Positions 7,921-16,180 of a stretch of 64,000 bases of DNA are shown in pieces. Numbering within the stretch: the first letter of the stretch is position 1; every line of letters starts with the position of its first letter. Position numbers and translations under genes: made by a program. The stretch lies in contig LXQE01000162.1 in assembly GCA_003326195.1 (NCBI GenBank), positions 25,386-89,385 of the forward strand, read 5' to 3'. The stretch comes from Nostoc punctiforme NIES-2108. Lineage in GTDB: Bacteria; Cyanobacteriota; Cyanobacteriia; Cyanobacteriales; Nostocaceae. The notes beneath the pieces are model-generated. The model did not search any database. It was not told where the DNA came from and was given only the letters and a program-made list of their open reading frames with translations.

Positions 7921-9506
7921 TGACCAACTGGCGCTTTCGCTCCTGCACCGCCTTTACCCAGAAATAACAACAGGGGTAACGAGCAAAGAAACCCTACCCC
8001 TACCACTCGAAAGCAATCTGCGTAAGACAAAACCGCAGCTTGAGTATCTACTATTTGACTTAATAAAGCTAATGCTTGCTGTTGAGATGTTGTTGCATCC
8101 ATGCCTTGATCTTGGAGTGCCCCGTTGAGTAAGTCGAGGCGCTGACTCGTCTCTGGGTCATAAGGACTAAGTTTTGCTAACAGGATGGCTCGATGAAAAG
8201 CTTCTCGTCGGTCAAGCAAAGTGGTGAGTAAAGCAATGCCAATGCTACCACCCAGTTGTCGGGTGAGGTTGTAGAAACCAGAGCCAGCAGAAATATCCTG
8301 TTTGGGTAGCGGGCCTAAAACTGCCAAACTCAAAGGCAGAAACATTAACACAGTAAAAGCCCCACGCCATACCAATGGCCAAAATAAATCATCTATGCCA
8401 GTTTGTGGAGTAATTGCTGCGAGTTGAAACATAACTCCAGACGATCCCACAGCGCCCATTGCAATTAAAAATCGGGCATCAATTTTACTAGACAGTTTAC
8501 CTAATAAAACCATCACGATCGCAGATGCTAAAGCACCAGGCGCTAACAATAGTCCTGTCTGCGTTGCCGTAAAGTGCAGTACACTTTGAGCAAATATCGG
8601 CACAGCAAAGAGCGTGCCATAAAGCCCCATACCCACCACTGCTGAGAGAACGCTTCCCGCAGCTAAAGAACGGTGACGCAAAACTCTCAAATCCACAGCA
8701 GGATGGGCTATTCGCAATTCGTACCAAATAAACAATCCCAAGCCGATAAAACTAGCAATCGCTAACGTGGTAATAAAACTGGAGGAAAACCAGTCATCTT
8801 TCTCTCCTTCCTCTAACAAAGTTTGCATACAGCCAATAGCGATAACTAAAAACCCAATCCCGAACCAATCGACGGCTTGGCTTTGTGTCTCACTCTTATC
8901 TTTGTCTTTGGGCAAAAATACCACTGACATCGCCACTGCAACGATCCCGAAGGGAATATTCACAAAGAAAATCCACCGCCAGCCCAAACCATCTACCAAA
9001 AATCCCCCTAAAGTCGGGCCGATGGCTGGGCCAGCAATTACACCTACCCCAAAAACTGCTTGTGCTAAACCCTGTTCAGCAGGTGGAAAAGTCTCGAACA
9101 AAATCGCTTGGGCTTTAGCTAGCAACCCGCCACCACACAAACCTTGAAGAATTCGAGAAAAAACTAGCATCGGCAAATTAAATGCCAAACCGCATAAAAC
9201 CGAGGCCAGGGTAAAGCCAATCAACGAGAAGATAAAGTAGGTTTTGCGTCCAAAGTAATCTCCCAGCCATGCAGATAAGGGAATTAAGACGACATTTGCG
9301 ATCGCATATCCAGTTACCACCCAGCCGACTTCACTAACAGTTGCACCCAAACTAGCCTGTATATCTGTCAGGGCAACGTTAACAATACTAGTATCAATTA
9401 CTTCTAATATCGCACCCAGAGAAGCCGTAAAAGCGATCGCCCACTTCAATGGCCCGTGGACATAACCAAATTCGTCAAAACTAGAACCTTTAATGTTGGT
9501 AGCCAT
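7917..9506 (-). CDS. DHA2-family (EmrB/QacA-like) multidrug MFS transporter
   Basis: Proton-driven efflux pump of the major facilitator superfamily. The 529-residue protein has about 14 hydrophobic segments. Near the N-terminus it carries LEVIDTSIVNVALTDI, the DHA2 motif D1 with the charged residue in helix 1. Motif A follows (GWLGDYFGRKTYF-like: SAWLGDYFGRKTYF), and motif C GVGVIAGPAIGPTLGG at about 150-165. It is transcribed divergently from a TetR regulator with a palindromic operator in its promoter region, so it is probably repressed until a toxic ligand appears. No membrane-fusion partner (EmrA) is adjacent. Its stop codon lies inside a repeat element, so the C-terminal residues may have been replaced. 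Confidence 0.9.
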   Translation of the reverse strand: MATNIKGSSFDEFGYVHGPLKWAIAFTASLGAILEVIDTSIVNVALTDIQASLGATVSEVGWVVTGYAIANVVLIPLSAWLGDYFGRKTYFIFSLIGFTLASVLCGLAFNLPMLVFSRILQGLCGGGLLAKAQAILFETFPPAEQGLAQAVFGVGVIAGPAIGPTLGGFLVDGLGWRWIFFVNIPFGIVAVAMSVVFLPKDKDKSETQSQAVDWFGIGFLVIAIGCMQTLLEEGEKDDWFSSSFITTLAIASFIGLGLFIWYELRIAHPAVDLRVLRHRSLAAGSVLSAVVGMGLYGTLFAVPIFAQSVLHFTATQTGLLLAPGALASAIVMVLLGKLSSKIDARFLIAMGAVGSSGVMFQLAAITPQTGIDDLFWPLVWRGAFTVLMFLPLSLAVLGPLPKQDISAGSGFYNLTRQLGGSIGIALLTTLLDRREAFHRAILLAKLSPYDPETSQRLDLLNGALQDQGMDATTSQQQALALLSQIVDTQAAVLSYADCFRVVGVGFLCSLPLLLFLGKGGAGAKAPVGH

Positions 9507-9572
9507 TATTTAGCACAAATAATATTTGGAAGATGTCAAGCAATGCCAAAGCTAAAATTAAGTATTGTATAT

Positions 9573-9591
9573 ATACGCTACGGTAGCGTAT
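9573..9591. promoter_or_regulatory. Perfect palindromic operator between DHA2 pump and TetR gene
   Basis: A 19-bp site made of atacgctac, one central base and gtagcgtat is exactly symmetrical. It sits 67 bp upstream of the pump start within AT-rich promoter-like DNA (gtattgtatata ... tatcatataa). Size and symmetry fit a TetR-family dimer site, so it is the likely binding site of the neighbouring regulator, controlling both genes. Confidence 0.75.
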
Positions 9592-9783
9592 CATATAAAA
9601 ACGGTCAAGAGAGTTTTCTATGAAAAGCGGCAGAAATACCTATGCTAAAGATGGATGGTCATTGCTGCTGTTTTAGTGCATGAGAATTGGGTTATGAGGC
9701 TTATTTCCTTTTCCAAAAGCTATGTTCTATGCCCAAAAGTAGAAGCAAATGGCCAAGAAGATATTGCTTGGGGATGATATTTT

Positions 9784-10380
9784 ATGAGTAAGCAAATCAA
9801 CAGCACCTCTGGACGCCCACGCAGCATCCATGCCGACCAAGCTATTCTGCAAGCAACTTTGGATCTGCTTGCAGAGGTAGGATATGAAAGCATGAGTATA
9901 GAAGCGATCGCTTCTCGTGCTGGAGTTGGTAAAACAACTATTTATCGGCGTTACACTTCCAAAGAAGAACTAGTTGCAGACGCGATAGAAAGTCTCAGAG
10001 ATGATTTAGCGATCCCCGATACCGGCAGCTTTTGGGGAGACATGGATATCCTGATTAAGAATGCCGCCAAAAAAATAGATAGTCCCCTTGGTCGTCAGAC
10101 ACTTGCGCTGATTGTTAGTACAGCGTCTAGCAATCCTCAATTTGCCGAGGTTTACTGGACAAAATATACGAAACTCAGACGTGAAGCCTTTTCTAAAATA
10201 CTTGAGCGTGCCAAGTCTAGAGGCGAAATTCACAATAATGCAGATGTAGACTTAATTATCGACCTTGTAAGCGGATCACTATATTATGCACTGATCTTCA
10301 AACCCACAACCGAGCCAGTAGAAGCATACATGCGCCGCACAATGAATCTTCTGCTCAAAGGTATTGGGAATGGGGAATAG
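9784..10380 (+). CDS. TetR/AcrR-family transcriptional repressor
   Basis: DNA-binding repressor that likely controls the divergent DHA2 pump and itself. The 198-residue protein has the N-terminal TetR helix-turn-helix at about 18-65: ILQATLDLLAEVGYESMS, then AIASRAGVGKTTIYRRY, the recognition helix. A helical ligand-binding domain occupies the remainder. The ATG at 9784 fits the family length. The perfect 19-bp palindrome 193 bp upstream is the best operator candidate. The gene ends directly in a block of tandem repeats. The inducing ligand cannot be predicted. Confidence 0.9.
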   Translation: MSKQINSTSGRPRSIHADQAILQATLDLLAEVGYESMSIEAIASRAGVGKTTIYRRYTSKEELVADAIESLRDDLAIPDTGSFWGDMDILIKNAAKKIDSPLGRQTLALIVSTASSNPQFAEVYWTKYTKLRREAFSKILERAKSRGEIHNNADVDLIIDLVSGSLYYALIFKPTTEPVEAYMRRTMNLLLKGIGNGE

Positions 10381-10450
10381 GGCATGGGGAATAGGGCATG
10401 GGGAATAGGGCATGGGGAATAGGGCATGGGGAATAGGGCATGGAGAATGC
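10366..10450. repeat. 14-bp tandem repeat (ggggaatagggcat)
   Basis: About five to six near-perfect 14-bp units begin at the last codons of the TetR gene and continue into the spacer. The unit is a double heptamer, so this belongs to the same short-tandem-repeat class seen elsewhere in the window. Confidence 0.85.
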
Positions 10451-10492
10451 GCTTCCTTAGATCAGAACTTTACAGGGACAACGAGAATAACC

Positions 10493-10555
10493 AATGCCCA
10501 ATGCCCAATGCCCAATGCCCAATGCCCAATGCCCAATGCCCAATGCCCAATGCCC
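10493..10555. repeat. Nine perfect copies of the heptamer aatgccc
   Basis: Uninterrupted 7-bp tandem repeats. They are roughly complementary to the gggcat units 50 bp upstream, so the two blocks can pair into a long imperfect hairpin downstream of the TetR gene. Confidence 0.9.
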
Positions 10556-10638
10556 CATTCAACTTGTTAGCAAAATAACTTTCCACTATAGGTCATAAAT
10601 GAGATGATGGAGAAATTAGAGAAAAAGGTGAACAATTG

Positions 10639-10992
10639 TTATTTTTCTCCTTCCGCTTCTGGTTGCAGAATAGCATCACAGTATTGAATGAGGGTTGTCA
10701 AGCGATCGCTAATCGTTTGAAGTCTCGTTTGTACAGTAGATGCTTGCCGCGCTCCTTGCAAAAACATCACATCTATTGCCAACAGGCGCAATTGCTTGCT
10801 CATCTCGGTTTGATAAGACTGCACTCGCCAGTTTTCATCAGCCAAAGGCACAATCTGTTGCCCAAAAAATTGCTGCAACGTGGCTACACGCTGCCGTATT
10901 TCTGGCGCAAGGATTTGGGTAGTTGTGGCATCGGAGCGTAATTGCTCTAACAAAGTTACGAATGCCAGATATTTCTCACGGTTTAAAGACAT
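10639..10992 (-). CDS. Small helical protein, probable PatD-family heterocyst-frequency regulator
   Basis: A 117-residue, Cys-poor, helical protein without signal peptide or membrane segment. Its N-terminus (MSLNREKYLAFVTLLEQLR) and leucine/glutamine-rich helices resemble what I recall of PatD. In Anabaena, PatD limits heterocyst number and is reported to act on FtsZ. The identification rests on memory of the family, not on a catalytic motif, so it is tentative. It is convergent with the TetR gene across the tandem repeats and divergent from the (p)ppGpp synthetase gene. Confidence 0.5.
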   Translation of the reverse strand: MSLNREKYLAFVTLLEQLRSDATTTQILAPEIRQRVATLQQFFGQQIVPLADENWRVQSYQTEMSKQLRLLAIDVMFLQGARQASTVQTRLQTISDRLTTLIQYCDAILQPEAEGEK

Positions 10993-11072
10993 CCAGTGCT
11001 AGTTAAGATAGTATTAATGTCAAGTAATTTTTCTTCTACAATAAACTTTCTTAAAGACTTATCAGCACTAGA

Positions 11073-11102
11073 AGCCTCAAATCTTGATTTGGGGCTTTGT
11101 TT
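11073..11102 (+). terminator. Hairpin with short T-rich tail
   Basis: An 11-bp stem (agcctcaaatc / gatttggggct, one G-U pair) with a 2-nt loop is followed by ttgttt on the plus strand. No gene is obvious directly upstream on this strand, so it may end a small RNA or insulate spoT from upstream transcription. The rest of the 10993-11317 gap shows no gene; a 7-bp stem (cagcatc / gatgctg) lies near 11240-11265. Confidence 0.45.
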
Positions 11103-11317
11103 GCCATCAATGGATTTTCTTTCATTTAATGATCCTTGAAACTCAAACTGGATGACTACCAGACGCTCCTGCCTATCTAACGCTGTGCTATTGCAATTGG
11201 AAAAATCCTTACACTGCTTTTTTCACCCGTCTTTGGGCAACAGCATCTTTTCAGGGCGATGCTGCTAGTTTTATTTATCATTCACTTATCTACCGATCCT
11301 CTCTAAACCCAAATTGT

Positions 11318-13588
11318 ATGAGCAGTATAGCGATAAATTCATCAGTTGACCTTGCCATTCCCGAATGGTTGAAAAAATGTTTGAAGGAGTCATTGACAAG
11401 TAGCGGCGCAGCGGAAGATGACCGAAGGCATAATGATGCCGTCTTAATTGGTCGGGCATTTGAATTTGCTTACAAACTGCATGAAGGCCAATACCGCAAA
11501 TCGGGAGAGCCATACATTGCTCATCCCATTGCTGTGGCTGAATTGCTGCGTGACTTGGGAGGTAGTGCTGCTATGATAGCAGCTGGATTTCTCCATGATG
11601 TCGTTGAAGATACAGAAGTTACAAGTCAAGAAATAGAAGAACACTTTGGCGCAGAAGTGCGGCAATTGGTTGAAGGCGTCACCAAGCTTTCTAAGATCAA
11701 TTTCACCAGCAAAACCGAAAGTCAAGCCGAAAATTTTCGGCGGATGTTTTTGGCAATGGCGCAAGATATTCGGGTAATTGTGGTGAAATTGGCAGATCGT
11801 TTGCATAATATGCGAACTTTACAATATATGTCAGAAGCCAGCCGCCGCCGCAGTGCCCAGGAAACGCGAGATATCTTCGCACCTTTAGCCAATCGCTTGG
11901 GAATTTGGCGAATTAAATGGGAACTGGAAGATTTGGCTTTTAAGTATTTGGAACCGGAAGCTTACCGCCAAATGCAAGAGCATGTTTCTGAAAAACGGAC
12001 AGCGCGAGAAGAGAAATTGGCTAGAGCTACGAACATGTTGCAAGAGCGTTTGCAGCAAGCCGGAATCCACTTTCAGGAAATCAGCGGCCGCCCCAAGCAC
12101 CTTTATAGCATTTACCAAAAAATGCACCGTCAGCAAAAGGAATTTCATGAAATTTACGATTTGGCAGCGCTGCGAATAATTGTTCAAACCAATGAGGAAT
12201 GCTATCGGGCGTTGGCGATTGTTCATGATGCTTTTCGCCCAATTCCTGGGAGATTTAAGGACTATATTGGGCTGCCAAAGCCTAACCGTTACCAGTCATT
12301 GCATACTGGGGTAATTGGACTAACTGGCCGTCCTTTAGAGGTGCAAATTCGGACAATCGAAATGCATCATATCGCCGAGTATGGGATTGCTGCCCATTGG
12401 AAGTATAAAGAAACAGGTGGTTCTAGTATTAGCCATTTGACAGGCACAGATGACAAGTTTACTTGGCTGCGGCAACTGCTGGAATGGCAAACCGATCTTA
12501 AGGATGCCCAAGAATATCTTGATAGCGTCAAAGATAATCTATTTGAAGATGATGTCTATGTCTTCACCCCTAAGGGGGATGTTGTTCCTTTAAGTCCTGG
12601 TGCTACGACTGTAGATTTTGCTTATCGCATTCATACAGAAGTCGGAAACCACTGTTCAGGGGCGCGGGTGAATGGGCGAATGGTGCCACTGTCAACGCGG
12701 CTGCAAAATGGCGATATTGTAGAGGTTCTCACCCAAAAGAACTGCCATCCGAGTTTGGATTGGTTGAACTTTGTCAGAACTTCGGCGGCAAAATATCGGA
12801 TTAAACAATGGTACAAGCGATCGCGCCGGGAAGAAAATGTCGCCCGTGGACGGGAGTTGTTAGAAAAGGAACTTGGTAAAACTGGTTTTGATAGTTTGCT
12901 GAAGTCAGATGCGATGCAGATTGTTGCTGAAAAGTGTAACTACCACAGCGTGGAAGATTTACTCGCTGGTTTGGGTTACGGAGAAATTACGTTGAACCTA
13001 GTCCTAAATCGCTGGCGAGAAGTAGCGAAGGGACAACAACCAGTTGCCATTGTGTCGCCATTTATCCCCAGAGAACCAGCGACATCAAAAGCTTTGCGAG
13101 ATGCACCTCCAAGTACCTCACGTTCCACTGATTCGCCAATTTTTGGGGTGGAAGGTTTGGTCTATTATTTAGCTGGGTGTTGTACCCCGATTCCTGGCGA
13201 ACCAATTATTGGTGTGGTAACGCGAGGTAGGGGTATTTCAATTCATCGCCAAGGCTGCCATAATCTGGAAACTGTGGAGTATGAACGTTTAGTACCAGTG
13301 AGGTGGAACCCAGCCGCCGAAAATAGTGGTCGTCCGCACACGTATCCAGTAGATGTTCAAATTGAAGCCCTTGACCGTGTTGGGGTGCTAAAGGATATTT
13401 TGTCACGGTTAAGCGATCAAGGGATCAACGTCCGTCATGCCCAGGTAAAAACCTCTACTGGTCAACCTGCATTGATGGACTTAGGAATAGATATACGCGA
13501 TCGCTCTCAACTAGAGCAAGTCTTCGTCCAAATTAAGAAAATGAGCGACATTTTGAATATCCGCCGCGTCGGTCAAATTGACGAGTAA
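11318..13588 (+). CDS. spoT: Bifunctional (p)ppGpp synthetase/hydrolase (RelA/SpoT)
   Basis: Makes and degrades the stringent-response alarmone (p)ppGpp. Domains in the 756-residue protein are complete. An HD hydrolase at about 50-200 contains FLHDVVEDTEV with the catalytic HD pair. The synthetase at about 240-355 contains the substrate motif RYQSLHTGV. A TGS domain starts near 411 (DDVYVFTPKGD), and a zinc-finger-like region (GCCTPIPG...HRQGCHN) and a C-terminal ACT domain (VDVQIEALDRVGVL) follow. The intact HD motif indicates hydrolase activity as well as synthesis, as for the single long RSH of cyanobacteria. It is monocistronic. Confidence 0.95.
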   Translation: MSSIAINSSVDLAIPEWLKKCLKESLTSSGAAEDDRRHNDAVLIGRAFEFAYKLHEGQYRKSGEPYIAHPIAVAELLRDLGGSAAMIAAGFLHDVVEDTEVTSQEIEEHFGAEVRQLVEGVTKLSKINFTSKTESQAENFRRMFLAMAQDIRVIVVKLADRLHNMRTLQYMSEASRRRSAQETRDIFAPLANRLGIWRIKWELEDLAFKYLEPEAYRQMQEHVSEKRTAREEKLARATNMLQERLQQAGIHFQEISGRPKHLYSIYQKMHRQQKEFHEIYDLAALRIIVQTNEECYRALAIVHDAFRPIPGRFKDYIGLPKPNRYQSLHTGVIGLTGRPLEVQIRTIEMHHIAEYGIAAHWKYKETGGSSISHLTGTDDKFTWLRQLLEWQTDLKDAQEYLDSVKDNLFEDDVYVFTPKGDVVPLSPGATTVDFAYRIHTEVGNHCSGARVNGRMVPLSTRLQNGDIVEVLTQKNCHPSLDWLNFVRTSAAKYRIKQWYKRSRREENVARGRELLEKELGKTGFDSLLKSDAMQIVAEKCNYHSVEDLLAGLGYGEITLNLVLNRWREVAKGQQPVAIVSPFIPREPATSKALRDAPPSTSRSTDSPIFGVEGLVYYLAGCCTPIPGEPIIGVVTRGRGISIHRQGCHNLETVEYERLVPVRWNPAAENSGRPHTYPVDVQIEALDRVGVLKDILSRLSDQGINVRHAQVKTSTGQPALMDLGIDIRDRSQLEQVFVQIKKMSDILNIRRVGQIDE

Positions 13589-13682
13589 CAGGGGTATTAG
13601 TATCCCCAGAAAAATCTTATCTTGCTTACCTAGCAGCCTGTCTGGGAACTCAATATGGCCGCTATAAACTGCGTCTAAAGAG

Positions 13683-13800
13683 ATAAAACCTTCCCTGGCA
13701 GGTTCGTAAACTATTGATTTGACCTATCATGAGTGATATTATTCTGGCGATCTAGAAAATATGAATAAAATCTTCCTTGGCGGGTTCGTCAACGATTTTT
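13683..13800 (+). repeat. Two diverged direct copies of a 38-bp sequence
   Basis: Copies at 13683-13720 and 13764-13800 share the pattern ataaaa.cttcc.tggc.ggttcgt.aac.att. They lie about 80 bp apart, directly upstream of the fucosyltransferase-like gene. They could be duplicated regulatory sites or repeat-family debris. Confidence 0.6.
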
Positions 13801-13830
13801 TGAGTTTAAAATTGTTAGGAGCAATGAAAA

Positions 13831-14829
13831 ATGGTTTCAGAGAAGTTTTTATTAGTCAAAGGCAAAGCAGGGATGGGAAATCGTTTTCTCGCTCTTTTGG
13901 ACAGTATTTTATATGCTCAACTTACTAATAGAAAGATAGTTGTTGATTGGAGCGATGAGGTTTACTCAAATAATCGCAGCAATGTTTTTCCTGACTTTTT
14001 TAATCTTCATGATGTTACTCAAGCTTCAGAAATACCTTCTACTCAATCTGTCTATCCAAGTGTTTGGAAGAATAGCTTAGACAAATCTGTGAATGAGATA
14101 CTTCTATCATACGAATCTCCAGATGATTTGCGATATAACAATCCGAAAATATGGTCAAAATATACTACTAACATGTCCCGCCTAGATTATAGTGAAGATA
14201 TTTTGATTAGATGGTCGTATGTAACAGAGACTTATAAGCTAAGACGACATTTTGTAGGAGATTTCGCTTATCTCCAAAGTCTAAGTAATGAAACTATTTT
14301 AAAAAAGATAATTAGAGAACATCTGAGTTTACAACCTAATATTGAGGCAATTATTAAAAAAACCGTAGATAGTTCTTTTGAAGACATAGTAATCGGGGTT
14401 CATGTTAGATATACCGACAGAAAAACTTCCAAAAATCTCTATTTAGAATTTGTTGATAAGATTCTTGAAAAACATCCTAAAAGTTTGATATTTTTAGCTA
14501 CTGATAATCCCGAAGTTGAGCATTTGTTTAGAGAGAAATATACTAATATTTTAGTGACAGATAAGTGGTATCCTGCGTCAGGCTCTTCTTTACACCAGAA
14601 TCCTGAATGTCCAGATAGATTTGAAAATGGTGTTCAAGCCTTAATAGATATCTATTTATTAAGCAAATGTAATTATTTAATATACAACCAAACTTCTACT
14701 TTTGGTGTAGTCGCAAAGTTGATTTCTGATATCCCAGAAGCTAATACAATTGATACTTCTCAATACAGTTTAAAAGGAAAAGTCAAAAACTTAATTGCTT
14801 GGATTAGAGAAAAAACAGTTCTTTCGTGA
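13831..14829 (+). CDS. Fucosyltransferase-like protein (NodZ/GT23-type fold)
   Basis: Probably transfers a deoxyhexose, perhaps fucose from GDP-fucose, to a glycan. The 332-residue protein begins with a GMGNRFLALLDSILYA motif of the kind that opens NodZ- and FUT8-like enzymes. The donor-site motif GVHVRYTDR lies at about 187-195, and FLATDNPEVEHLF and a late IYNQTSTFGVVAKL segment follow, all characteristic of the family. There is no signal peptide, so it is cytoplasmic or membrane-associated. The gene is AT-richer than spoT upstream and stands alone, as surface-glycan genes acquired by transfer often do. Acceptor unknown. Confidence 0.75.
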   Translation: MVSEKFLLVKGKAGMGNRFLALLDSILYAQLTNRKIVVDWSDEVYSNNRSNVFPDFFNLHDVTQASEIPSTQSVYPSVWKNSLDKSVNEILLSYESPDDLRYNNPKIWSKYTTNMSRLDYSEDILIRWSYVTETYKLRRHFVGDFAYLQSLSNETILKKIIREHLSLQPNIEAIIKKTVDSSFEDIVIGVHVRYTDRKTSKNLYLEFVDKILEKHPKSLIFLATDNPEVEHLFREKYTNILVTDKWYPASGSSLHQNPECPDRFENGVQALIDIYLLSKCNYLIYNQTSTFGVVAKLISDIPEANTIDTSQYSLKGKVKNLIAWIREKTVLS

Positions 14830-15051
14830 TCTTTTTTTTAATTAAAAGTTAAAAATTAAAATTAAGAAGAATAATGATTTTTAATTAATTTTGGGTACAA
14901 GCCCCACTGATTAAATTTTTAATTTTTAATTAGAGCAAAGCAACTTGACTATAGTGGTTATAGATTGAGGTGTAATGGATTCTTGATTTTAGAAGATGTC
15001 CCCAAAATTGCTTGGGAATATTGATTTGTGTATATATTAGTTCCAATCCCT

Positions 15052-15768
15052 ATGCAACAATTATTTCCCGGAGAGGTATTCGCCAACACTGCTGATTTTG
15101 ACACTGGTATTCGCCAGCTGTTACCGCGATACGATGAGATGTTAGAGGTAATTGCCCGTTGTTTACCTTCCACAAGTCGGCATATTTTAGAATTAGGTTG
15201 TGGTACAGGCGAACTTAGTCTCAAGATACTCAACCGCTTTCCAGATTCCCAAGTAATTGCCCTAGATTACTCACCTAGAATGTTGCAATTTGCCCAAGAT
15301 AAAATCACAGCAGCTGGATATCAACAACGCTGGACTGGTATACAAGCAGATTTTGGCGACTGGACAAATAATCCAGAGAACTTGGATATTGGTAGTAAAT
15401 TTGATGCTTGTGTCTCATCTTTGGCAATTCACCATCTCCAAGATGAGATGAAGTTGAAGTTATTTGAGCGAATTGCTGCTAGCCTCACTCAAAACGGCTG
15501 TTTTTGGAATGCAGACCCTACTTTACCAGAATCACCAGCCTTAGCAGAAGTTTACAAGGCAGCACGAGAGGAATGGTCACTTCAACAGGGAATTAGTTTG
15601 ACAGAGATTCGTGCGAAGCTTGGCGCAACCAGCACTCAAGGTTACTCCAGTCAAGACCAGTTAGCTAGCTTAGATACTCATTGCCAAATGTTGAGCAAAG
15701 CTGGATTTAAGACAGTTGCAGTACCTTGGAAATATTATGGTCTGGCAGTATTTGGTGGCTGTTTATGA
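15052..15768 (+). CDS. Class I SAM-dependent methyltransferase
   Basis: Transfers a methyl group from S-adenosylmethionine to an unknown acceptor. Motif I is ILELGCGTGELSLKIL at about 45-60; VIALDYSPRMLQFA is motif II, and FDACVSSLAIHHLQ is the post-motif acidic/aromatic segment of UbiE-like methyltransferases. I take ATG 15052 (MQQLFPGEVF) rather than the GTG at 15028. The extra residues (MYILVPIP) are not part of the fold and the ATG gives a normal family length of 238 residues. The 14830-15051 spacer is AT-rich with ttaattaaa-type repeats. Neighbours give no substrate hint. Confidence 0.85.
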   Translation: MQQLFPGEVFANTADFDTGIRQLLPRYDEMLEVIARCLPSTSRHILELGCGTGELSLKILNRFPDSQVIALDYSPRMLQFAQDKITAAGYQQRWTGIQADFGDWTNNPENLDIGSKFDACVSSLAIHHLQDEMKLKLFERIAASLTQNGCFWNADPTLPESPALAEVYKAAREEWSLQQGISLTEIRAKLGATSTQGYSSQDQLASLDTHCQMLSKAGFKTVAVPWKYYGLAVFGGCL

Positions 15769-15905
15769 AAATTTTAGGTTTTGGATGCCTAGATTTAAGA
15801 TTCGCCTGTCTCCAATAGGCATTTATAGCATTAACAACTTGATAGTAACAAAACAGCAATAAATAATATTATTTCTGTTGATAAGAACTAATATATAAAC
15901 GCATT

Positions 15906-16114
15906 AGGTCTGTAAAGGAGGTCTTGCTAACTCACACAAGGGTTTTAGCTGAAACTTGTGCTAATTAAGCTGGTTTCGTGTTTTTATACAATATTTCCAC
16001 ATCAGAAGTACCTGTGAGGATACTATCAATCCTCTACAGACCTATCCGAAAATACAGAGTAGAAAATTTCCTTCAGAAAAAACCAGGGACACGCAATTTG
16101 GATTCGTTTTTCTG
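15906..16114 (+). ncRNA. Candidate structured, riboswitch-like leader RNA of the protease gene
   Basis: Between the methyltransferase and the M4 protease gene, aggtctgta (15906-15914) pairs perfectly with tacagacct (16035-16043) as a closing stem. Within it are one hairpin at 15935-15960 (cacaag / cttgtg) and one at 16016-16034 (gaggat / atcctc). The second stacks directly on the closing stem, giving a three-way junction. About 30 bases on, a further hairpin pairs cagaaaaa (16074-16081) with tttttctg (16107-16114), followed by a T-rich stretch. A strong ribosome binding site (aaaaggag) and ATG 16181 follow. The layout resembles aptamer plus expression platform. I do not recognise a known riboswitch class. 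Confidence 0.4.
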
Positions 16115-16180
16115 CTCTTTTATCGAGTGGAGTTAAAGCCACTGTTTGCCATCACTTAGTTTCAAAAGGAGATATCTTGG

